From contig NZ_MUJK01000004.1 in NCBI RefSeq assembly GCF_002906155.1, positions 372,001 to 436,000 on the forward strand: a stretch of DNA of 64,000 bases. Reading direction: 5' to 3'. The DNA comes from Pseudomonas laurylsulfativorans. Lineage in GTDB: Bacteria; Pseudomonadota; Gammaproteobacteria; Pseudomonadales; Pseudomonadaceae. Shown piece by piece: positions 28,736 through 35,811 of the stretch. How positions within the stretch are numbered: position 1 is the first letter of the stretch; the number at the start of each line of letters is the position of its first letter. Made by a program: the position numbers and the translations under genes. The notes below the pieces were generated by a model. That model did not search any database. It worked only from the letters and a program-made list of their open reading frames with translations, and was not told where the DNA came from.

Positions 28736-29176
28736 TCACGCCAGCTTCACATTCATGGTAATCCGCGCCGTGAACACCTTCTTGCCCTCGGCATCATGAA
28801 TGTCCACCGGCACGATCTTGTCGCCTTCGGTGGTCCAGTCCACTGCATCTCCTTCGGCTATCGCCGTCACATCGCTCTTGGCCTTGGCCAGGTATTCCAC
28901 GGTCATGCCTTTGGGAATCCAGCGTGCGCCGGCGGGAATGGACACGTCGGTCATCATCCCGGCGGCGAGTTCCGCGGCGTTGCACATGGCGATCGCATGC
29001 ACCGTACCCAAGTGATTGGTGATCTCCCGGGCAAATGGCACGTGCACGGTGGCGCTGCCTTTGCGCAAATCCTTGACCAGCGGGTTGATAGTGGAGAAGT
29101 AGGGCGCCACCTGGCAGGCCATTTTGCTGAACGCTTCTGGCCCTGCGCTGTTGAACATGCTGAGGAACTGACTCAT
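28736..29176 (-). CDS. DUF4442 hotdog-fold protein
   Basis: 146 residues. The order of strands and the HLGTVHAIAMCNAAELAAG helix are those of DUF4442, a hotdog-fold (PaaI-like thioesterase) family. Many members act on acyl-CoA, but the catalytic partners of this subgroup are not established. It is divergent from the TetR gene at 29342, and the long palindrome at 29207-29253 sits in the shared promoter, so TetR control is likely. No signal peptide. Confidence 0.75.
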   Translation of the reverse strand: MSQFLSMFNSAGPEAFSKMACQVAPYFSTINPLVKDLRKGSATVHVPFAREITNHLGTVHAIAMCNAAELAAGMMTDVSIPAGARWIPKGMTVEYLAKAKSDVTAIAEGDAVDWTTEGDKIVPVDIHDAEGKKVFTARITMNVKLA

Positions 29177-29206
29177 TTTGATGCCTCTTGAGGATGACGG
29201 ATTGCA

Positions 29207-29253
29207 GAATATTGTTCCGTTACAGAATATTGTTCTGTAACGGAACAGTATTC
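29207..29253. promoter_or_regulatory. Palindromic operator between hotdog and tetR genes
   Basis: Two 21-base arms (29207-29227 and 29233-29253) are reverse complements with one mismatch; each contains TGTTCCGTTACAGAA or its complement. The palindrome lies between the divergent starts at 29176 and 29342, as expected for a TetR-type autoregulator. Confidence 0.75.
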
Positions 29254-29341
29254 TGTCGAGGAGAAATCTGTCAACCTAGCGCCAATAGTTCGCTGGCCTC
29301 CGCCAGCCTCCACCGATGACTTTTCTGGATTGTTTTTCTGC

Positions 29342-29962
29342 ATGGAAACCGCCGATCTGCTCGAACGCTGCTACCCCGGACGACGCGCCGAACTCAAGCG
29401 CGACATCTTCAGAAAGGCCCTCGGCCTGTTCAACGAACAGGGGATCGAGGCCACGACCATCGAAATGATTCGCGCCGAATGCGACACCAGTGTCGGCGCG
29501 ATTTATCACCATTTCGGCAACAAGGAAGGGCTGGTGGCGGCGCTGTTTTTTACCGCCCTCGATGACCAGGCCCGTTTGCGCGACAGCTACCTGGCTGAGG
29601 CCCAAACCACTCAAGCAGGCGTGCACGCGCTGGTGCACAGCTATGTGGATTGGGTCGACAGCCAGCCGGAGTGGGCGCGGTTCCAGTACCACGCGCGGTT
29701 TGCCGTCACCAAGGGGCCGTTCCAGGAGGAACTCGCCACCCGCAACAGGACGCGCAACAAGCAGTTGCTCGAGTGGCTGGGCGCACACGGCAATGAACTG
29801 GGGCGTTTTCCGGCGGAGTTGATACCGTCAATGATTGTCGGCCAGGCAGACAGCTACTGCCGCGCCTGGTTGTCGGGCCGGGTCAAGGGCAGTCCGAAGG
29901 CATACCGGGACATGCTGGCGCAGGCGGCGTGGCGTTCCCTATGCCCGACCGAGCCCCAATGA
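29342..29962 (+). CDS. TetR family transcriptional regulator
   Basis: 206 residues from ATG 29342; an ATG four codons upstream is possible. The N-terminal helix-turn-helix is clear: ALGLFNEQGIEATTIEMIRAE, then TSVGAIYHHFGNKEGLVAALF. The C-terminal ligand domain is not assignable. It is divergent from the DUF4442 gene, with the palindrome 29207-29253 as probable operator, so it likely represses both genes and is relieved by a small lipid-like or aromatic ligand. Confidence 0.85.
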   Translation: METADLLERCYPGRRAELKRDIFRKALGLFNEQGIEATTIEMIRAECDTSVGAIYHHFGNKEGLVAALFFTALDDQARLRDSYLAEAQTTQAGVHALVHSYVDWVDSQPEWARFQYHARFAVTKGPFQEELATRNRTRNKQLLEWLGAHGNELGRFPAELIPSMIVGQADSYCRAWLSGRVKGSPKAYRDMLAQAAWRSLCPTEPQ

Positions 29963-29971
29963 AAATCCCCT

Positions 29972-30072
29972 TGTAGGAGCGAGCTCGCTCGCGATGGACG
30001 CCAACGATAACGCGCGCTATCTGAAGGACCGCGTTGTCCAGAGGTTTTTCGCGAGCAAGCTCGCTCCTACAG
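29972..30072. repeat. REPIN (REP doublet)
   Basis: TTGTAGGAGCGAGCTCGCTCGCGATGG faces its inverted partner CGCGAGCAAGCTCGCTCCTAC about 100 bases on. Confidence 0.85.
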
Positions 30073-30098
30073 GGGAGAAATGTGTGTTTTTCAGAGGC

Positions 30099-30123
30099 AA
30101 AAAAAAGAGCCTCAAAGCTCTTT
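30099..30123 (-). terminator. Strong intrinsic terminator on the minus strand
   Basis: Stem AAAGAGC / GCTCTTT (30104-30123) followed on the minus strand by eight T. It lies about 150 bases past the stop of the DmpA-like peptidase gene and would end that transcript or a separate small RNA. Confidence 0.85.
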
Positions 30124-30272
30124 GATGGGGAGGAAGTAGAGCCCTTGAGGCTCAAGATGCGCATGAATCAAGTGGTGAGCTTGGTAGGGGTTCAGTTCAC
30201 TCACCACCTACGCAGCGGCTTGAGTTAACAAGCGACTGCGTAAGTTCATCCTAGAAAGACCGAGTGTTTCAC
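30124..30272 (-). ncRNA. Candidate small RNA or structured 3' UTR
   Basis: Between the terminator and the peptidase stop, the minus strand carries a perfect GTGGTGAG / CTCACCAC stem and a GAGCC / GGCTC stem, and no reading frame of note. A processed 3'-UTR RNA or independent sRNA would explain the structure. No Rfam family was recognised, so this is a proposal only. Confidence 0.35.
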
Positions 30273-31400
30273 TCAAGTACCGCTAGTCGCGTCCCCCGGC
30301 CAGCCGGCGCGGCGCAATGCCTTGAGCAAGGTGTCGGCATCCAGCCCCTGTACGCTGTGCCCGTTGCCTTCGGCCGTGTCGGCGGCGAGCAGGGCATTGA
30401 TGATGGCTTCTTCCACGGCCTCGGTGGCGGCCAGGAACAGCTCGCTGATGTGGTCGTTGTTGACCATGCTCAGGTGGTCGGTGGTTGGCGCTTTCTTGCT
30501 CTCGTAGGCCGCCGGTGGCACATCATTACCGGTGGCGAAGGCGATGAAGATGTCGCCGCTGTGGTCTTCATTACCGCCGCCAGTGCGGGCCAGGCCGAGG
30601 CTGGCGCGCTGGGCCAGGCGGGTGCACTGGTGCGGCAGCAACGGCGCATCGGTGGCCAGGCAGACCACGATCGAGCCCATGCCTGGATGGGGCAGCGAGG
30701 CCTTGAGGAACGGCGAATCGACCTGTTCCATGTAGCGCCCGACCGGGTAGCCGTCGACGCGCAGTTCGTTACGGATGCCATGGTTGGCCTGGACAATCGC
30801 CCCGACCGTCCAGCCGCCCTGGGCACTGTTCAAGCGTCGCGACGCGGTGCCGATACCGCCCTTGAATTCGTGGCAGATCATGCCGCTGCCACCGCCGACA
30901 TTGCCTTCGGTCACCGGGCCGCTCTCGGCGCTGCGCACGGCTTGGGCCACGTGCTCGGGCTTGACGTGAAAACCGTTGATGTCGTTGAGCAGGCCATCGA
31001 AGGTTTCCAGCACCACCGGCATGTTCCAGTAGAGGCGCCCGTCATCGGGTTGCTGCTCGCGGTCGAGCACGATCAACGCATCGCGTACCACGCCCAGGCT
31101 GTGGGTGTTGGTGAAGGCGATGGGGCTGGTCAGCAAGCCTGCTTCGCGAATCCACTCCAGCCCCGTGGCATCGCCATTGCCGTTGAGCACATGCACACCG
31201 GCAAAGCACGGTTGCTGGCTGGTGGAACCGGCGCGCGGTTCGATGACGGTGACGCCAGTGAGGATGTCGCGGCCGTTGGTGGTGCGGCCTCGCACATTGC
31301 TGTGGCCAACCCGTACGCCGGGGACGTCGGTGATGGCATTGAGCGGGCCGGGTTGCAGTTGACCGAACTGGATGTTGAGGTCGCGGGCACGTGGTTTCAT
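30273..31400 (-). CDS. P1 family (DmpA-type) aminopeptidase
   Basis: 375 residues, the usual precursor length of the DmpA family. It starts with NAITDVPGVRVGH and has NVGGGSGMICHEFKGGIGT. The segment MGSIVVCLATDAPLLP supplies the Gly242-Ser243 site where DmpA-type proteins cleave themselves, leaving Ser243 as N-terminal nucleophile. Known members release N-terminal D- or L-amino acids or beta-amino acids from peptides. It lies 105 bases downstream of the PotF-like gene on the same strand, with a compact REP between, and probably shares its regulation. Confidence 0.85.
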   Translation of the reverse strand: MKPRARDLNIQFGQLQPGPLNAITDVPGVRVGHSNVRGRTTNGRDILTGVTVIEPRAGSTSQQPCFAGVHVLNGNGDATGLEWIREAGLLTSPIAFTNTHSLGVVRDALIVLDREQQPDDGRLYWNMPVVLETFDGLLNDINGFHVKPEHVAQAVRSAESGPVTEGNVGGGSGMICHEFKGGIGTASRRLNSAQGGWTVGAIVQANHGIRNELRVDGYPVGRYMEQVDSPFLKASLPHPGMGSIVVCLATDAPLLPHQCTRLAQRASLGLARTGGGNEDHSGDIFIAFATGNDVPPAAYESKKAPTTDHLSMVNNDHISELFLAATEAVEEAIINALLAADTAEGNGHSVQGLDADTLLKALRRAGWPGDATSGT

Positions 31401-31456
31401 GGTTTTCTCATCTTCGATTCGTGGCAGAAAAAAGAATATTTGTTGGGCACCACGGC

Positions 31457-31490
31457 CCCTGTGGGAGCGAGCAAGCCCGCTCCCACAGGG
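31457..31490. repeat. Compact REP hairpin
   Basis: CCCTGTGGGAGCG / CGCTCCCACAGGG around a short centre, between the peptidase and PotF-like genes. Confidence 0.8.
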
Positions 31491-31505
31491 TTTTGTGGTG
31501 TCCGG

Positions 31506-32609
31506 TCATTGACCGTTCTTGACCTTGCTCCAGATCCGCGTCCGCACCCGTTCCGTAGCAGGCGGCAGTGGCTGGAGGGTGAACAAGGTGGCCATGGCTT
31601 CGGCTGGCGGATAGACGGCCGGGTTGCTGCGGGTCGCTTCGGCCACCAGCGTGGTCGCGCTGCGGTTGCCGTTGGGGTAGTTGAGGTGGTCGCTGACCGG
31701 GGCGATGACTTCAGGGCGCATCAGGTAGTCGATGAAGGCCATGCCTTGCTCGGGGTGCGGTGCGTCCTTGAGCAGCACCAGCGTGTCGAACCACACCGGC
31801 GCGCCTTCCTTGGGCAGGCTGTAGGCGATCTTCACGCCGTTGCCGGCCTGCTCGGCGGTGGTCTTGGCTTCGAGCATCGCGCCGGACCAGCCGACCGCCA
31901 CGCAGATGTTGCCGTTGGACAGGTCGCTGATGAACTTCGACGAGTTGAAGTAGGCGATGTGCGGACGCAGCTTGAGCAGCAGCGCTTCGGCCTTCTTGTA
32001 GTCTTCGGGGTTGGTGCTGTTGGGTGGCAGGCCGAGGTAGTGCAGAGCGACCGGCAGCATCTCCGACGGCGAGTCGAGCATGGCCACGCCACATTCGCCG
32101 AGCTTGGCCAGGTTCTCTTCCTTGAACACCAGGTCCCAGGAATCCACCGGCGCCTTGTCACCCAGCACCGCGCGCACTTTGTCGATGTTGTAGCCGATGC
32201 CGTTGGTGCCCCACAGGTAGGGCACGGCGTACTGATTGCCCGGATCGTTGTTGGCCAGTTTCGCCAGCAGATCGGTGTCCATGTTCTTGAAGTCCGGCAT
32301 CTGCTCACGGGGCAGTGGGGCGAGGGCGCCAGCCTTGATCAGCGTGGGCAAGCTGAAGTTGCTGGCCACCACCACGTCGTAGCCGCTGCGACTGGTGAGC
32401 AACTTGCCTTCGAGCACTTCGGCGCTGTCGAAGGTGTCGTAGACCAGCGCAATCCCGGTGTCACGCTTGAAATCCTGCAGGGTAGTAGGGCCGATGTAGT
32501 CGTACCAGTTGTACACATGCACGGTCGGGGCTTCGACGGCAAAGGCCGACAGCGACACCGCCAGGCTGGCGCCAAACCCCAGATTGAAATACAAGCGGTG
32601 ACGACTCAT
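31506..32609 (-). CDS. PotF-like polyamine-binding periplasmic protein
   Basis: 367 residues with a signal peptide ending near AFA-VEAP. The mature start VHVYNWYDYIGPTTLQDF and the later VPYLWGTNGIGYN are hallmarks of PotF/SpuD putrescine/spermidine-binding proteins; W and D residues of the binding pocket are present. No permease or ATPase gene is adjacent, so it either feeds a transporter elsewhere or acts as a sensor. It is divergent from the LuxR-type gene at 32720 and followed by the peptidase gene. Confidence 0.85.
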   Translation of the reverse strand: MSRHRLYFNLGFGASLAVSLSAFAVEAPTVHVYNWYDYIGPTTLQDFKRDTGIALVYDTFDSAEVLEGKLLTSRSGYDVVVASNFSLPTLIKAGALAPLPREQMPDFKNMDTDLLAKLANNDPGNQYAVPYLWGTNGIGYNIDKVRAVLGDKAPVDSWDLVFKEENLAKLGECGVAMLDSPSEMLPVALHYLGLPPNSTNPEDYKKAEALLLKLRPHIAYFNSSKFISDLSNGNICVAVGWSGAMLEAKTTAEQAGNGVKIAYSLPKEGAPVWFDTLVLLKDAPHPEQGMAFIDYLMRPEVIAPVSDHLNYPNGNRSATTLVAEATRSNPAVYPPAEAMATLFTLQPLPPATERVRTRIWSKVKNGQ

Positions 32610-32719
32610 GATGCGGCACTCCTGGCCTGTTGCGGCCGGTGGTAATCAGGAGTTTGCAGCGTATCGACCGGGGTGACCTTCACCCATTCCCATCATGGGT
32701 TACTCAAAAGGGGTAGTGC

Positions 32720-33493
32720 GTGGACGCGTTGTTGAAAGAGTTGCCGGTGCACCAGGGGCTGGCGCGAGTCTTCACGGCGGTGGGACGGGAAGGTTTCTGG
32801 CGGGCGCTGGTCGACACCCTGCGCTTGCTGGTGCCGCTGGACAACGCGCTGGTGGCGCTGATGCGCCCGGGCCATGTGCCACGCCTGCTGATTGATTTCG
32901 ATGCCAAGGGCAGCGCTGATGAGCAGGAAGAACTGGCGGACTACCGCGCCGGCATGTACCTGCTCGATCCGTTCTATCAGGCCGCCTGCGCGGGTATCGC
33001 CGATGGCTTGCACAGCCTCGAATCGGTCGCCCCTGACCAGTTCCAGCACAGCGAGTACTACCTGAGCTACTTCAGCACCGTCGTCGGTGGGGACGAGTTG
33101 CAGTTCATGGTCAACGTCGATGGTGCCGTGCTCGGCTTGTCCCTCGGGCGCTCGGTGCGCTTCAGCCTCGAGGAGCAGGGCCGCTTGATTTGCGTGCGTG
33201 ACTGGGTGTTGGCCGCGATGCGCCGACACCTGGATTTGCTGCCGCTGGAAGGACCGGTCACCGAACCACCGGCCGGCGATCTGGCGACCTTGCTCGATCG
33301 CTTCGACGCACGCCTGACGCTGCGCGAGATTGAAACGGCGCGCCTGATCCTCCAGGGTTTCTCCAGCAAGGCCATCGCGCAGCAACTGGGCATCTCCCCG
33401 GAAACGGTGAAAGTGCACCGGCGCAACGTCTACCACAAGCTCAACGTCAACGGGCATGGCGAGCTGTTTGCGCTGGTGTTGCAACCGCGTTAA
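32720..33493 (+). CDS. LuxR-type transcriptional regulator
   Basis: 257 residues from GTG 32720 with AAAAGGGG upstream. The C-terminal helix-turn-helix is typical: LTLREIETARLILQGFSSKAIAQQLGIS then PETVKVHRRNVYHKL (about 195-240). The N-terminal 180 residues do not match a lactone-binding domain that I can recognise. It is divergent from the PotF-like and peptidase genes, which it probably controls in response to an unknown ligand. Confidence 0.8.
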   Translation: MDALLKELPVHQGLARVFTAVGREGFWRALVDTLRLLVPLDNALVALMRPGHVPRLLIDFDAKGSADEQEELADYRAGMYLLDPFYQAACAGIADGLHSLESVAPDQFQHSEYYLSYFSTVVGGDELQFMVNVDGAVLGLSLGRSVRFSLEEQGRLICVRDWVLAAMRRHLDLLPLEGPVTEPPAGDLATLLDRFDARLTLREIETARLILQGFSSKAIAQQLGISPETVKVHRRNVYHKLNVNGHGELFALVLQPR

Positions 33494-33576
33494 TCCGGAT
33501 TGTCTGGTTGACCAAGCCGTCGCCTTCGCGAGCAGGCTCGCTCCCACAGTTGAACTGCATTTCATTGTGGGAGATT

Positions 33577-34539
33577 CTATGTTTGGGGGGAACCCCCAAG
33601 CATAGAATTAGGCTTGTATTCACTTTGGTTTTTCATCAACGCGAACATCACTCTGGCCAGCTTGCGTGCCAGGATAACCAAGGCTTGAGTACCTTTTAGG
33701 CCTCTGGCCAGATAACTCTCGTAGTACGGTTTCCAGATCGGCGAACGGCTGGCGGCCATGGCGCTGTTGTGAAACAGGCGCCGGAACTCCGAGTCTCCTC
33801 GCTTGGAGAGTCGACGCCTTTGATCCTTTTGTCCTGACTGCCTCACCCGCGGATCCATGCCGAGGAAGGCCACGTATTCGTCGCTGTTAGCAAATTTTCC
33901 ACGCAAAAACGCTGTGGCCGCTGCTGTGGCTGTCAGGAGCCCGACACCCTCGACGGCCTGGCAGCGCTTCACCTGATCCTGCATCCCGGCGTCCTCAGCA
34001 ATCTCCTTGAGTGTTTTCTGAATCGTTTTTTCGAACTGGGCAATGGCGGCCAGAAGCTGCTTGAACTGTTCTTTGAGCAGGGGTTCGTTTTTCCAGCTTT
34101 GCTTGAGTGCGACACAGCCCCGGACCAACTGAGCCCGGCGACGAAGCAGGCTTTTGAGTTGGGTGTAAGCCTTCGGCGGAGGACTCCAGATCCTCAGTCT
34201 GTCGGACTCCCTGCTCAAGTAACGCGCCAGCAGTTCGGCATCCAAGGCATCTGTTTTCGCCCTCATGCCTATTCCGTCGCGGTATTTGTTGAGGCGACAG
34301 CCATCGATGACATAAACGTCATGGCCCATTTCATGGGCTATTTCCGTTGTATCAAGGTGATAGATATTGGTCGCTTCAAGCGCGATAGCGCTGTTCGCAG
34401 GTAGCGTCTTGAGCCATTGCTTCAGGGCTGATCGCTTGTTCGCGACATTTCGGGTTCGTTCCAGGTCGGATCGATAGATAACAATCTCGTCCTTCGCCAC
34501 ATCCACACCAACGACCACCTGAGAATCAAGGATTGTCAT
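33577..34539 (-). CDS. IS110-family transposase (RNA-guided recombinase family)
   Basis: 320 residues from ATG 34539. The N-terminal RuvC-like DEDD domain starts VVVGVDVAKDEIVIYRSD and continues with ALEATNIYH and AKTDALDAELLARYL, which carry the acidic residues. The C-terminal Transposase_20 part has VEGVGLLTATAAA and RQSGQKDQRRRLSKRGDSEFRRLF with the catalytic serine region. The frame is full length, so the element may be active. The family moves through a circular intermediate guided by a bridge RNA from the element end. Confidence 0.9.
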   Translation of the reverse strand: MTILDSQVVVGVDVAKDEIVIYRSDLERTRNVANKRSALKQWLKTLPANSAIALEATNIYHLDTTEIAHEMGHDVYVIDGCRLNKYRDGIGMRAKTDALDAELLARYLSRESDRLRIWSPPPKAYTQLKSLLRRRAQLVRGCVALKQSWKNEPLLKEQFKQLLAAIAQFEKTIQKTLKEIAEDAGMQDQVKRCQAVEGVGLLTATAAATAFLRGKFANSDEYVAFLGMDPRVRQSGQKDQRRRLSKRGDSEFRRLFHNSAMAASRSPIWKPYYESYLARGLKGTQALVILARKLARVMFALMKNQSEYKPNSMLGGSPQT

Positions 34540-34559
34540 GGCCCACCCTCCGAGCTAGG

Positions 34560-34738
34560 GTTTAAAGACTTGTTGGGGTTCACCGTTGCGCTGGCTTGTT
34601 TCTATCGTCGGTCCGAGCCGATGCATTCCTTATCGGCGCATTAGGTGAAGGGGTGGGACGAAGTCTCCCACGGTCTGTACTGGTCAGAGTCAGATGACGA
34701 GCTTTAGTCCCACCCACCCCTTCAAGTCTAAACATACA
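34560..34738 (-). ncRNA. Candidate bridge RNA of the IS110 element
   Basis: The non-coding end upstream of the transposase reads, on the minus strand, as a long hairpin. An 11-bp stem GAAGGGGTGGG / CCCACCCCTTC (34713-34723 with 34647-34657) encloses an internal loop, closed by TCTG/CAGA. One loop side contains AAAGCTCG and the other GTGGGAG. The insertion flanks in the same direction are GGCTCG-CT-CCCAC, so GTGGGAG is fully complementary to CTCCCAC, and GCTCG equals the left flank. A second hairpin (CCGAT/ATCGG) follows. Position and layout fit the IS621 type of bridge RNA. The RNA itself is inferred. Confidence 0.55.
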
Positions 34739-34793
34739 AGCGAGCCTGCTCGCGAAGGGTGCTATGCGGTCTTTATTGGTTTGATCCAGCCTT

Positions 34794-35705
34794 TCAGGCC
34801 TGGTGTTCCTGCCAATGCGCCTTGAGGTAATCGATGAACACTTTCACCTTGCGTGTGTTGCGCCGGTGCGCCAGGTACAGCACGTAGATCCACGGCCCGA
34901 ACGCGCTGGGCTCACGCCAGTACTGCGGCATCAATTCGACCAGCTCGCCGCGCGCCAGATAGGGCGCGGCACTCCATTGCGGGATGAACTGCAGGCCCTG
35001 GCCATCAAGCAGGCAGGCCAGCAGAAAGTCGTAGTTATCGCTGGCCACCCGTGGCGTTGGTTGGGTCAGGCGTATGCGTTGTTCACCTTGCTTGACCCAC
35101 CAGAAGTGCCGATTCAGTAGCGGATGGCGGAAGATCAGCCAGTCGTGCTGCTGGTAATTGTCCAGTGAAACATCCTCGCCTTTGCGCGCTAGGTAAGCCG
35201 GGCTGGCGCACAGCAACATCTGGTTTTCCACCACCGGCTGCGCTATCACGCCGGGCAGGTCGATGGGGCCGTCGCGCAGGGCGAGGTCGTAGCCGCCGTC
35301 CACCGGGTCTTCGAAGTTATCGCTCAGGTCCACTTCCAGTTTGACCTGCGGATGCGCGGTCAAGAAGCGACAACACACCCGGTTGAGAAACGCCGGTGCG
35401 AACGAAGGTGGGGCGGTGATCCGCAGATCGCCGCGCAATTCATGCTGCAACTGCTCCACGTCTTCGGTGGCCAGTTGCAGTTGCATCAACGCCTGCCGTG
35501 CGCCTTCCAGATAGATGCGGCCCGCCTCGGTCAGGGCCATGCGCCGGGTAGTGCGGTCGAACAGGCGCGTGCCGAGCTCTTCCTCCAGTTGGGCCACGGC
35601 CTTGGTCAGGGCCGAAGGGGTTTTGCCGAGCAGGTCGGCGGCACGGCTGAAATTACCCTGTTCGGCGGTTGCGACGAACATGGTCAGGGCACTCATTTTG
35701 TCCAT
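34794..35705 (-). CDS. LysR family transcriptional regulator
   Basis: 303 residues from ATG 35705 (AGGAAT before it; upstream in-frame start at 35726). The N-terminal winged helix-turn-helix reads ALTMFVATAEQGNFSRAADLLGKTPSALTKAVAQLEEELG. The C-terminal substrate domain is complete. It is divergent from the amidohydrolase/acyltransferase/transporter operon 107 bases away and is its probable regulator. It belongs to the large CrgA-like subgroup; the effector is unknown. Confidence 0.85.
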   Translation of the reverse strand: MDKMSALTMFVATAEQGNFSRAADLLGKTPSALTKAVAQLEEELGTRLFDRTTRRMALTEAGRIYLEGARQALMQLQLATEDVEQLQHELRGDLRITAPPSFAPAFLNRVCCRFLTAHPQVKLEVDLSDNFEDPVDGGYDLALRDGPIDLPGVIAQPVVENQMLLCASPAYLARKGEDVSLDNYQQHDWLIFRHPLLNRHFWWVKQGEQRIRLTQPTPRVASDNYDFLLACLLDGQGLQFIPQWSAAPYLARGELVELMPQYWREPSAFGPWIYVLYLAHRRNTRKVKVFIDYLKAHWQEHQA

Positions 35706-35811
35706 TGATCTATTCCTGATGGGCACAGAAGTTGTGCGGGAGCAGGCATTCAGTTCTTGATTTGGCTTGGATAGTCTTGGCTACAGCCCAACAAAAATAA
35801 AGAGCCACCCC

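Larger units (their letters stand above)
33572..34740 (-). mobile_element. IS110-family insertion sequence in a REPIN
   Basis: About 1167 bp, bounded on both sides by AG (CT in the transposase direction). There are no long terminal inverted repeats, as usual for IS110. The transposase stop lies four bases from one end and forms part of an ATTCTATG-TTGGGGG / CCCCCAA-CATAGAAT hairpin. About 200 non-coding bases precede the transposase. The target is a REP palindrome, a preference known for some Pseudomonas IS110 members. Confidence 0.8.
33523..34758. repeat. REPIN split by an IS110-family insertion
   Basis: The left part (33523-33573) has TTCGCGAGCAGGCTCGCTCCCACAG in pieces plus TTGTGGGAG. The right part (34741-34758) has CGAGCCTGCTCGCGAAGG. 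Joined without the element they restore a complete, symmetric REPIN, so the insertion point is known to the base (core AG at 33572-33573 or 34739-34740). Confidence 0.85.

Noticed and set aside
30264..32645. 793-codon plus-strand frame across the peptidase and PotF-like genes
   Set aside because: It spans two real genes on the other strand and the intergenic REP, which no single protein would do.
34560..34646. Donor-side guides of the bridge RNA (ATAGAA and ACAAG near 34580-34600)
   Set aside because: Short matches to the element ends exist but lie on the same side of the loop and are too short to claim; only the target loop is reported.
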